Source: Fibrobacter succinogenes
Lineage (GTDB): Bacteria; Fibrobacterota; Fibrobacteria; Fibrobacterales; Fibrobacteraceae
DNA: 38,191 bases
Assembly (NCBI GenBank): GCA_902779055.1
Contig: CACZAD010000018.1
Location: 1-38,191, forward strand
Reading direction: 5' to 3'
Shown here: positions 25,400 through 32,523 of the stretch, piece by piece
Layout: each line of letters opens with the position of its first letter
Position numbering within the stretch: the stretch's first letter is position 1
Made by a program: the position numbers and the translations under genes
Notes under the pieces: model-generated
What the model was told of the DNA's origin: nothing
Seen by the model: the letters and a program-made list of their open reading frames with translations, nothing else
Databases searched by the model: none

Positions 25400-26116
25400 T
25401 TACAAGTTGTAGTTTGCCGTGTTGATAAAACCGCGACCGTTTTCCGGGCACCAGGTAAAGCAAGGATCTTCGGCACCAGCGATATCGCAAGTGATAAGTT
25501 CGACCTTCACAGGCTTACGCAAGTATTCCTTGCTCGGATTCAGCGGATGCATACCCGTATCGATAACGACCAAAGTATCCATCTCGGCACGCAGTTCCAC
25601 ATAGTCACCCGGCTTAGAGTTGTTCTCTATAAAAGTCATCTTTCCGTCAGAAGTCACCACGACCTTGCTGAAGAAGTTGACGAGTTCCGTAAAGTCTCTC
25701 TTGGTCATACCGTGCTTGCCAATTTCAACAAGCAAAGAATCGTAACCATTGCGGTAAAAATCGTTGTGGGCGCTCTGATAATCCTTTTCGCCAAAACGTT
25801 CCTTGACCAGCGAGGCGTGCGTGCAGCCGCAAAGCGGATCGTGCCAGCCAACAGTATCTTCAACAACGCTCAGCAAGATTCGACCCATGTCGCCATAAAG
25901 GCAGCAGTTCTTTGCAATTCTGCAAATGTGCTGGATTTTCAAGGTATCGCCCAAGTTAAAGCGTTCCGTAAAATTGTGGGCGTTGTAACACATCAAAGAG
26001 GCATTTGCACCACCTTCAATGTCTGTGAGTCGGATTTTCTGGCCGCGCTTGACGATTCGAGAGTAGTTCCAGCCACCGGCAATCACTTGTTCGCAAAGGA
26101 CTTTAGATTCAGACAT
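25400..26116 (-). CDS. DUF1989 protein, UAAP1-like (CgdAB-type)
   Basis: A 238-residue DUF1989 protein of the urea-carboxylase-associated-protein-1 type. Signatures are GGWNYSRIVKRGQKIRLTDIEGGANASL, GRILLSVVEDTVGWHDPLCGCTH, the long NDFYRNGYDSLLVEIGKHGMTKRD segment and PGDYVELRAEMDTLVVIDTGMHPLNP. UAAP1 and UAAP2 proteins together make the carboxyguanidine deiminase that converts the carboxylase product to allophanate. It differs from the two neighbours by having TVGWHDPLCG in place of TCGxHDTxGxxC, so the subunits may differ in metal or substrate binding. AGGAG lies before the ATG. First enzyme gene after the transporter genes. Confidence 0.93.
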   Translation of the reverse strand: MSESKVLCEQVIAGGWNYSRIVKRGQKIRLTDIEGGANASLMCYNAHNFTERFNLGDTLKIQHICRIAKNCCLYGDMGRILLSVVEDTVGWHDPLCGCTHASLVKERFGEKDYQSAHNDFYRNGYDSLLVEIGKHGMTKRDFTELVNFFSKVVVTSDGKMTFIENNSKPGDYVELRAEMDTLVVIDTGMHPLNPSKEYLRKPVKVELITCDIAGAEDPCFTWCPENGRGFINTANYNL

Positions 26117-26131
26117 ATTAGCTCCTATTTT

Positions 26132-26980
26132 TTAAAGTTGTTTCCCGACCATGTTCACGATGTTGAATTCTTCTTCGGTGATTTCGCTTACCTTGGGCGG
26201 GCGAATGAGTTCTTCGATGTATTTGCGCGTTTCGACGAACTCAGGCATTGTAAGGGTTTCCTTGTTTCTCGGGCGAGGAATGTTGACTTCGACCAATTCC
26301 TTGACCTTTCCGGGATTGGCTTGCAAAGTCAAAATGCGGTCCGAAAGGAATACAGCTTCATCAAGATCGTGCGTCACGAAGATGATGGTGATATCGATGT
26401 TCTTCCAGACTTCGAGCAGATACTTTTGCATCTGCGCTCTCGTCTGTGCATCAAGCGCTCCGAATGGTTCGTCCATCAAGAGGACGCGCGGTTGCGGGGC
26501 CAAGGCTCTCGCTATAGCGACTCGCTGCTGCATACCGCCAGAAAGTTGCTTCGGAAAATATTCGCCATACTTTTCGAGTCCAACAATTTCAAGCCACTGT
26601 TCTGCAATTTCTTCGGCTTCATCGCTGTCGCGCCCTGTAGATTCCAGCCCGAACATGACATTCTTCTTTACCGAAAGCCACGGGAACAGCGAATACTTCT
26701 GAAAGACCATTCCTCTTTCGGCACCAGTACCGCGAACAATCTTTCCATCAAGCCTAAACTCTCCACGAGTCGCCGTTTCAAGCCCTGCTGCAATGCGGAT
26801 GAGAGTCGACTTTCCACAACCAGACGGGCCAATAATCGAAAGGAACTCGCGACGACGCACGCCAAAAGAAATATCATCCAAAACACGATGCATCCCTTTC
26901 CCAGAAGTCTTCTCGAAATCCTTGACAATATGGCAGGCTTCCAAAATGTAATCTTCGAAACAATCCTTACGGCCTTCCAT
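26132..26980 (-). CDS. ABC transporter ATP-binding protein, NrtD/TauB/SsuB-like
   Basis: A 282-residue nucleotide-binding subunit that powers the importer. Visible motifs are Walker [10 protein letters not shown] (51-59), the Q-loop [12 protein letters not shown], the ABC signature [15 protein letters not shown], Walker [13 protein letters not shown] and the switch [11 protein letters not shown]. The C-terminal part (about 225-282) extends past the usual core, as in this subfamily. The ATG at 26980 follows AAGGAG and lies within the last codons of the permease gene (14-base overlap), so the two are translationally coupled. By position it serves uptake of guanidine or a similar small nitrogen compound. 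Confidence 0.94.
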   Translation of the reverse strand: MEGRKDCFEDYILEACHIVKDFEKTSGKGMHRVLDDISFGVRRREFLSIIGPSGCGKSTLIRIAAGLETATRGEFRLDGKIVRGTGAERGMVFQKYSLFPWLSVKKNVMFGLESTGRDSDEAEEIAEQWLEIVGLEKYGEYFPKQLSGGMQQRVAIARALAPQPRVLLMDEPFGALDAQTRAQMQKYLLEVWKNIDITIIFVTHDLDEAVFLSDRILTLQANPGKVKELVEVNIPRPRNKETLTMPEFVETRKYIEELIRPPKVSEITEEEFNIVNMVGKQL

Positions 26981-28031
26981 GATACTTCTCCTTGAGCGCC
27001 TTTTCTTCAGGGGTGAGGCAGAACGTGAAAACATTTTCCTTAGGGGCAAGAATTTCTCTCTTGATCTTGGAGGTTACACCCACGCGGCCACCTTCCCAGG
27101 CAAAGAAATCACGACCGAGGAAGTTGAGAATCATATCGCAACCCAAGCCAATGATACCCAGGATGATTATGGCAGCATAGACATTGTCAAAGTTGCGGTA
27201 TTTTGCCTGCTGATTGATAAACCAGGTAATGCCAGAACTTGTTCCCACCACTTCAGCGACAATGAGGTAAGTCCAAGCCCAACCCAAAAGAATGCGCATA
27301 TCCTTGTACATCTTCGGAGCGATATCGGGCAATACGACCTTGAACATAATGCGCATCGGCGATGTTCCCAAAGTACGGGCCGCTTCGATGAGAGTCGAAT
27401 CTACACGACGCGTCGTGGCGCACAGCATCGGAACTTGCTGAAAGAATGTACCGATGATGATAATCGCAATCTTGGGAGCATCATTGATGCCGAGGATGGC
27501 AACCGCCAAAGCTCCAAACACAGGCGCCGGGAAATACCGGAAAAATTCGATAAACGGACCTGTCAGCTTTTCAAAGAACGGAACTGCGCCACACGCAACA
27601 CCTAGAGGCAAACCAATCAAGCTCGAAAGCAAAAATGCAAGGAACACAATCTTGATTGAATGCAAAATACTTTCGTAAAACCAGACATCGCCATCGCGCT
27701 TCGGTTCGGTCATAAAAGCTGTGACAAGCGCTTTTGCGACCTTGTGCGGAGCCGGAAGGTAAGCGGGATTCACGCGGATTCCCGTCATAGGCTTTTCATT
27801 AGCCTCAAGGAGATTCCGGTTCTCTTCTTCAAAATTACTGCGTTCAATTTCGTCACCCGGTTGGCAAAACATGCTTCCGCCGGCATCGACGACCTTGACA
27901 AGCGGGTGGTACACAAAGGGGACGTAACTCACCACGCTCCAGATGGCAAGGGGAATGATGAACGAAAGTACCGTCAGCACAGTCGTCCACTTTTTCCCAA
28001 CATGCTTTTGAATTCCAATCGGGTTTACCAT
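26967..28031 (-). CDS. ABC transporter permease, TauC/SsuC/NrtB-like
   Basis: A 354-residue inner-membrane permease with about six helices. The EAA loop that docks the ATPase is visible as [24 protein letters not shown]. It is longer than typical SsuC/TauC proteins (about 260-280): between helix 1 (about 18-40) and the conserved core is a polar segment of roughly 65 residues ([20 protein letters not shown] is its centre), and about 45 residues follow the last helix. The extra loop should face the periplasm and may contact the binding protein. The start at 28031 has only a weak GGAAT site. It lies 24 bases after the binding-protein gene. Confidence 0.92.
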   Translation of the reverse strand: MVNPIGIQKHVGKKWTTVLTVLSFIIPLAIWSVVSYVPFVYHPLVKVVDAGGSMFCQPGDEIERSNFEEENRNLLEANEKPMTGIRVNPAYLPAPHKVAKALVTAFMTEPKRDGDVWFYESILHSIKIVFLAFLLSSLIGLPLGVACGAVPFFEKLTGPFIEFFRYFPAPVFGALAVAILGINDAPKIAIIIIGTFFQQVPMLCATTRRVDSTLIEAARTLGTSPMRIMFKVVLPDIAPKMYKDMRILLGWAWTYLIVAEVVGTSSGITWFINQQAKYRNFDNVYAAIIILGIIGLGCDMILNFLGRDFFAWEGGRVGVTSKIKREILAPKENVFTFCLTPEEKALKEKYHGRP

Positions 28032-28055
28032 GATTATTCCATTTTTAAAGGTTCG

Positions 28056-29036
28056 TTATTTCGTCTTGAGGAAGGTTTCCGTAAACGAAGGGATGATATA
28101 GCGTTCGACATTCACGCTTTTGTCGTAGACCTTGTTCTTGACAAAGAAGGCATCGACATTTTTGCTGGAGCCATAAATGGAGCCGTAGCCACTACCCTTC
28201 TTGAATCGTGCGGATGCTTCTTCTGCCGTCAAGAATCGGGTTCCGCCCATAAATGTGGCATATTTCTTTTCAGAAATTCCCACTCGGGCCGCAAGGATCT
28301 TGACCGCTTCATCCTTATTTTTCGGGTCGTTCAAGAAGTCAATGACATCGTACCAAGCGGCAACAACCTTCTGCCATTCCGCCTTATTTTTCATCAGCGA
28401 TTCCTGAGAAACCGCGAGAACATCGTAGATGATTCCGGGTTCATTTGCGCTGGTATAAATCTCCTTAGATCCTTTAACGACTTCGAGAGCATTTACAGAA
28501 TGCGGAACCCAGGCAACAACAGCGGAAACTTCACCACTTTCAAGAGTCTGCACGGCTTGATGTGTAGGCATATTGACCAAAGTAATATCAGATTCCTTGA
28601 GTCCGTTTTTCGTCAACGCATTGATCAAAAGCGCGTGAGAGAGGCATCCGATTTCGACACCGACTTTCTTGCCCTTGAGATCCTTAACAGAGTTGATTCC
28701 CGGCGCACCGATAATCTTGTCGTTACCATTACTGTAGTCGTTGATCAAGATAATCGAGTTACGGGCCCCCGTGGCGTTCATCATCATAGCATCGCCATTT
28801 GCCACACCAACAGCATCGACCTGCTTTGCGGCAAATGCGTCCATAGACGGGCCATAATCAAACCATTCCAGTTTAACATTGGCATCATGCTTTTTAAAGA
28901 AACCTTTTTTGTCGGCAATTTCCCAAGCGGTCCAACCCGGCCAATCACTGTAGGCGATTTTCAGCACAGGCTTTTGAGCATATACAGAAGCGGCGGCAAC
29001 GGCGATGCATGTCAGAAGGATTTTTTTCAATTTCAT
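28056..29036 (-). CDS. ABC transporter substrate-binding protein, NrtA/SsuA/TauA-like
   Basis: A 326-residue periplasmic solute receptor. A signal peptide (MKLKKILLTCIAVAAASVYA) is followed by KPVLKIAYSDWPGWTAWEIADKKGFFKKHD, the usual opening of NMT1/THI5-like binding proteins, then VDAVGVANGDAMMMNATG and KGKKVGVEIGCLSHALLINAL. The aromatic-rich N-terminal segment (DWPGWTAWE) suits binding of a planar cation, but the ligand is inferred from the adjacent guanidine genes. The ATG at 29036 follows GAGGA; a longer frame to 29102 is rejected because it would span the sigma-54 promoter. First gene of the minus-strand operon. Confidence 0.93.
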   Translation of the reverse strand: MKLKKILLTCIAVAAASVYAQKPVLKIAYSDWPGWTAWEIADKKGFFKKHDANVKLEWFDYGPSMDAFAAKQVDAVGVANGDAMMMNATGARNSIILINDYSNGNDKIIGAPGINSVKDLKGKKVGVEIGCLSHALLINALTKNGLKESDITLVNMPTHQAVQTLESGEVSAVVAWVPHSVNALEVVKGSKEIYTSANEPGIIYDVLAVSQESLMKNKAEWQKVVAAWYDVIDFLNDPKNKDEAVKILAARVGISEKKYATFMGGTRFLTAEEASARFKKGSGYGSIYGSSKNVDAFFVKNKVYDKSVNVERYIIPSFTETFLKTK

Positions 29037-29076
29037 AATGTCCTCACTTTTTTGGATTTCTTTACACCCCACCAAG

Positions 29077-29093
29077 AGCAAACGGTGTGCCAA
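29077..29093 (-). promoter_or_regulatory. Sigma-54 (-24/-12) promoter of the guanidine operon
   Basis: On the minus strand the sequence is TTGGCACACCGTTTGCT. It fits the sigma-54 consensus YTGGCAC-N5-TTGCW with GG and GC correctly ten bases apart. Transcription should begin near 29066, giving a leader of about 30 bases before the binding-protein gene with its GAGGA site. Sigma-54 promoters need an activator such as NtrC and commonly drive nitrogen-scavenging genes. Confidence 0.8.
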
Positions 29094-29162
29094 AACTTTC
29101 AAACTGCCGTTTTTTCTCCAAAATCGCCATTTTTCAGGAACTTATGGTTTTTGTAACAGTTC

Positions 29163-29198
29163 TGTAGCACCACACTTTGTAAAAGACTTTTAAAAAGT
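29163..29198. promoter_or_regulatory. Candidate operator region between the divergent operons
   Basis: Two partly symmetric sequences are found: TGTAGCACCACA (29163-29174), with a GCACCA resembling half of an NtrC site, and the perfect inverted repeat ACTTTTAAAAAGT (29186-29198). They lie about 100-130 bases upstream of the predicted sigma-54 start, where enhancer sites usually are, and also upstream of the ROK gene. Binding by NtrC or the ROK protein is only a guess. Confidence 0.35.
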
Positions 29199-29296
29199 AT
29201 AGGGGTATTTCACAGAATGTAAAACGATATTTTTATGCAAATAAAAGAATTTTTAACCTATTCAAAATTTTTTTCAAAAAAAACTTTTTTAATGTC

Positions 29297-29326
29297 TTTA
29301 CAAAAGTACCAAACCGTCATTATATT
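29297..29326 (+). promoter_or_regulatory. Promoter of the ROK regulator gene, possibly leaderless
   Basis: TTTACA (29297-29302), an 18-base spacer and TATATT (29321-29326) match a housekeeping promoter. The ATG at 29334 is seven bases after the -10 box and no ribosome binding site is seen, so transcription may start at the ATG itself. Confidence 0.55.
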
Positions 29327-29333
29327 TTTGACC

Positions 29334-30332
29334 ATGAAACAAACTAACACGACAGCCGATTTAAAGCAACATAACAAGCATGCCATAAAAAAGGCACTAT
29401 TTACTTTGGGCTCCGCAACCAAGGCAGAACTCGCTCAAGAAACAGGATTGAGCGTCGTCACATGCGGTACCATTTTAAACGAATTAATAGTCTCCGGCGA
29501 AATCACCGAAGACGAACAAAGAATTTCTAGCGGCGGCCGCCCCGCAATGGCCTACCAGTACAACCACGAAAAAGGGAAAACCCTTTGCCTATTCGCCCAC
29601 GCCGACCACGAAGGAAAATTCTTGCGCTACCGCGTTCAAGATACCGCCGGGAACATCAAGCAAAACGGAGCCTTTAGGGAAAAGAATCTTTCAGCAGAAG
29701 TCATCATTGCAAACATCCGAAAAATCTTGAAAAAGGAATCAGGCATAGGCGTCCTCGTCATCGGAGTGCAAGGTTGCGTCAACAACGGAATAATCGAATT
29801 CTGCGACATCAAGGAACTTCGTGGAATCAACCTTGCCGAAAGAATCAAAGAAGCCGTCAAAATTCCGACCATCGTCGAAAACGACATGAATACAATTGCG
29901 CTAGGCTACTCCAAAGCAAACAGTGACGAGAAGAATGTCGCACTGCTGTTCTTCCCCAAGGGAAACACGCCTGCTGGAGGCTTTATCGTTGATGGTAAAA
30001 TTTTGCGAGGGACTTCAAATTTGGCCGGAGAACTTTCGTACTTTCCGTTCAACTTCAACAAGAACAGCCAAAACGCCGCATTCAGCGACATCGAATACGC
30101 ATTCCCCATCGTCAATCAACTGGTTGTCGCCGCCACCGTATTTTTGGACCCTGCGCAGATTGTCATTACCGGCGGACTCGCCAACGAAATAAGCGAACAA
30201 GCCATCCTTCAACATCTGCGGAAACATTTGAATCGTTTGCAGTTGCCACGAATCATCATCAAACCCAATACCGAAAACGAATATTTCGCAGGACTCTACA
30301 GCCTTGCAATGGATCGCCTACTGGAATCCTAA
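29334..30332 (+). CDS. ROK family transcription regulator
   Basis: A 332-residue regulator with an N-terminal winged helix (about 8-65; KKALFTLGSATKAELAQETGLSVVTCGTILNELIVSGEI) and a ROK sugar-kinase-type domain. ROK features kept are the ENDMNTIALGYSKA segment and GTSNLAGELSYFP. The zinc motif CxCGxxGC that normally follows the AGE-GH sequence is missing (the region reads FNFNKNSQNAAFSD), so the domain probably binds a ligand without zinc-supported kinase activity. ROK regulators normally sense sugars; here the gene lies between guanidine transport and allophanate hydrolase genes and probably controls them. The start at 29334 aligns with the family's N terminus; a longer frame from 29235 covers the promoter. 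The hydrolase gene follows after 11 bases. Confidence 0.9.
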   Translation: MKQTNTTADLKQHNKHAIKKALFTLGSATKAELAQETGLSVVTCGTILNELIVSGEITEDEQRISSGGRPAMAYQYNHEKGKTLCLFAHADHEGKFLRYRVQDTAGNIKQNGAFREKNLSAEVIIANIRKILKKESGIGVLVIGVQGCVNNGIIEFCDIKELRGINLAERIKEAVKIPTIVENDMNTIALGYSKANSDEKNVALLFFPKGNTPAGGFIVDGKILRGTSNLAGELSYFPFNFNKNSQNAAFSDIEYAFPIVNQLVVAATVFLDPAQIVITGGLANEISEQAILQHLRKHLNRLQLPRIIIKPNTENEYFAGLYSLAMDRLLES

Positions 30333-30343
30333 AAGGAGGTTTT

Positions 30344-32101
30344 ATGGACCTTAGAATTTCAACTCTGCTAAATGCTTACCGTAACGGAACAACGACTCCG
30401 CGCACGATCATCGAGAACATCCTTAAAGAAATGGACAAAGCGCCATCGCAGATTTGGATTAGCCGACTTTCTCGAGAATCTCTCGAAAAATACCTGGAAC
30501 CGCTTGAAAATTGCAGAACCATTCCCGCGGACAAGCCTTTATTCGGCATTCCATTCGCCATCAAGGACAACATTGATTTCGAAGGTCTAGAAAGCACCTC
30601 AGCCTGCCCCGCTTACGCCTACAAGCCGCAAAAATCTTCGTTCGTCGTAAACCGCCTCATCGCAGCAGGCGCCATACCGCTTGGCAAAACGAATATGGAC
30701 CAGTTCGCCACAGGGCTTGTCGGCGTCCGCAGTCCTTACGGCTCCATCCCGAATAAGCTTGCACCTGAATACATCTCTGGCGGAAGCAGCAGCGGTTCTG
30801 CCGCAGCACTCGCTTACGGCTTATGCAGTTTTTCTCTCGGTACAGATACCGCAGGCTCTGGGCGCGTTCCTGCAGCCTTCAACAAACTGGTTGGCGTAAA
30901 GCCGACTCGAGGATTGCTCAGCACAAGCGGTGTTATTCCAGCCTGTCGAAGCCTTGATTGCGTAAGCATATTTGCGCTAGACACCAACGACGCCCAAGAA
31001 GTTTTGAATATCGCTCAGGGCGAAGATTGCGAAGACCCGTATTCTCGCGAAGCGCCCTGGGTTCACACCGAAACCAATCGCGCACGCCTTCCTGAAAAAT
31101 GGACATTCGGCGTTCCGGACAAATTGGAATTTTTCGGAAATGAAGGATACAGCAAAGCATTCGAAAAGACTGTACAAGCATTTGAAAAAGCTGGCGGCAC
31201 CAAGGTCATTATTCCGTTCGAGCCATTCCTCAAAGCAGCAAAGCTCCTTTACGAAGGCCCGTGGGTATTCGAGCGCTACAACGCCGTAGGAAAGTTTATC
31301 GAAGAACACCCGGACGAAATTCATCCGGTTACAAAATCAATTATCACGCCCAAGCGCACCCCGCACCCTTCTGAAGTTTTCGAAGGGTTCCACACGCTGC
31401 AAGCCTACAAGAAAATTGCAGACAAGATTATTTCATCTGTAGACTTTTTGCTCACGCCCACCGCAGGGACCATTTACAAGACCGCTGATGTTGAAAAGAA
31501 CCCCATCGAACTGAACTCGAATTTAGGGTACTATACCAACTACATGAACTTGCTGGATTATTCCGCATTGGCAATTCCCTCTGAAGACGCCACCAACGAA
31601 AGCGGGATTGTATCAAGCCTCCCATTTGGCGTCACCCTTGTCGGCAAAGCATTTGACGATTACAAGCTGCTTGACGCCGCTAAGAAAGTAGAAGGTCATC
31701 TCGCCTCAAAAATTCCGCTAGCCGTTTGCGGGGCGCACCTCAAAGGATGTCCTCTTCACGAAGAACTTTCCCGTGCCATTTTTCTTGAAGCGACTGAAAC
31801 CGCGCCCGAGTACAAGATGCTCGCCTTGAACGGCCCGATTCCAAAGCCAGCCCTTATCGCAGCATCCAATGGCGAAGGCAAAAGCTTCTACATCGAAATC
31901 TACGGGCTTTCAGCAGAAGATTTTGGCGAGTTCGTCAAGCGAGTTCCCGCACCGCTCTCGATAGGGAAGATAAAAACCATTGACGGAAGAATCATTTCGG
32001 GATTCGTAGCCGACAGCTCCGTGCTTGAGCTGTATCGAGCAGGCAAGGCGAAAGACATCTCGGAATACGGAGACTGGAGAAAATACAGAAATTCTCTTTA
32101 G
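30344..32101 (+). CDS. atzF: Allophanate hydrolase
   Basis: A 585-residue amidase-signature enzyme that splits allophanate into ammonia and carbon dioxide. The Ser-cisSer-Lys triad is K74 (FAIKDNID), S148 (GGSSSGSA) and S172 (TDTAGSGRVP); the spacings of 74 and 24 residues equal those known for AtzF. After the amidase domain (to about 450) comes the C-terminal domain of full-length AtzF (about 480-585; ALNGPIPKPALI, GFVADSSVLE, DISEYGDWRKY), which in studied enzymes takes part in allophanate decarboxylation chemistry. AAAAGGAGG precedes the ATG, 11 bases after the ROK gene. It completes the pathway begun by the carboxylase and DUF1989 proteins on the other strand. Confidence 0.95.
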   Translation: MDLRISTLLNAYRNGTTTPRTIIENILKEMDKAPSQIWISRLSRESLEKYLEPLENCRTIPADKPLFGIPFAIKDNIDFEGLESTSACPAYAYKPQKSSFVVNRLIAAGAIPLGKTNMDQFATGLVGVRSPYGSIPNKLAPEYISGGSSSGSAAALAYGLCSFSLGTDTAGSGRVPAAFNKLVGVKPTRGLLSTSGVIPACRSLDCVSIFALDTNDAQEVLNIAQGEDCEDPYSREAPWVHTETNRARLPEKWTFGVPDKLEFFGNEGYSKAFEKTVQAFEKAGGTKVIIPFEPFLKAAKLLYEGPWVFERYNAVGKFIEEHPDEIHPVTKSIITPKRTPHPSEVFEGFHTLQAYKKIADKIISSVDFLLTPTAGTIYKTADVEKNPIELNSNLGYYTNYMNLLDYSALAIPSEDATNESGIVSSLPFGVTLVGKAFDDYKLLDAAKKVEGHLASKIPLAVCGAHLKGCPLHEELSRAIFLEATETAPEYKMLALNGPIPKPALIAASNGEGKSFYIEIYGLSAEDFGEFVKRVPAPLSIGKIKTIDGRIISGFVADSSVLELYRAGKAKDISEYGDWRKYRNSL

Positions 32102-32105
32102 ATTT

Positions 32106-32372
32106 CTACAAATAGCTCTTGAACTTCGGCGTGGGTGCTTCGGCGGGCTTTTTCTTGGGCACGTAGATTTTTACGGCGTACACGTTAAAGTCCGTCTCGG
32201 CAACGATATCGCCTTCTTGCAAGTCTTCATAGACGTCGATTTCAATTTCGACACCATCGCGTGCGATGCAGCGGATAGAACGCGCCGTCAGTTCCTCGCG
32301 CAAAAGAGGAACGTCAACGACCTTCTTGTAAGTGCCGTGATGAGTCGTACCAAGAATCCGATTGCAAAACAT
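32106..32372 (-). CDS. Small conserved-looking protein, unknown function
   Basis: An 88-residue soluble protein with beta-strand-like segments (RSIRCIARDGVEIEIDVYEDLQ is the core; EGDIVAETDFNVYAVKIYVPKKK follows) and a Pro/Lys tail. Codon use matches neighbouring genes, which supports coding. I recognise no family. The ATG at 32372 is preferred over a TTG three codons upstream. No ribosome binding site is seen; TATATT lies seven bases upstream of the ATG, the same geometry as at the ROK gene, so it may be leaderless. It converges with the allophanate hydrolase gene with only four bases between the stops. Confidence 0.6.
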   Translation of the reverse strand: MFCNRILGTTHHGTYKKVVDVPLLREELTARSIRCIARDGVEIEIDVYEDLQEGDIVAETDFNVYAVKIYVPKKKPAEAPTPKFKSYL

Positions 32373-32404
32373 GAAGTGCAATATAGAAATTTTAATGTAT
32401 TACT

Positions 32405-32450
32405 TCACTGGATCCTTCGACTTCGGGCTAAGCCCTTCGCTCAGGATGAC
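32405..32450. repeat. Palindromic repeat element between genes
   Basis: The element has GGATCCT near one end and AGGATGAC at the other and contains the inner stem GGGCT-A-AGCCC (32425-32435). The AGGATGAC end is identical to that of the repeat inside uvrB. Confidence 0.7.
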
Positions 32451-32471
32451 AAGCGCATTTTCACTTACTAT

Positions 32472-32519
32472 CTTTCGTCTATCGTCTATAGCCCGCCAAA
32501 GCGGGCGTTCTATCGTCTA
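32472..32519. repeat. CTATCGTCTA repeats flanking a hairpin upstream of uvrB
   Basis: CTTTCGTCTA (32472-32481), CTATCGTCTA (32479-32488) and CTATCGTCTA (32510-32519) surround the hairpin GCCCGC-CAAA-GCGGGC (32491-32506). The last copy ends four bases before the uvrB ATG, where a ribosome binding site would be expected but is not seen. Confidence 0.7.
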
Positions 32520-32523
32520 AATC

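Noticed and set aside
29037..29333. Possible guanidine-I (ykkC) riboswitch before the transporter operon
   Set aside because: None of the conserved ykkC sequence blocks is visible on the minus strand, and the sigma-54 start would leave only about 30 bases of leader.
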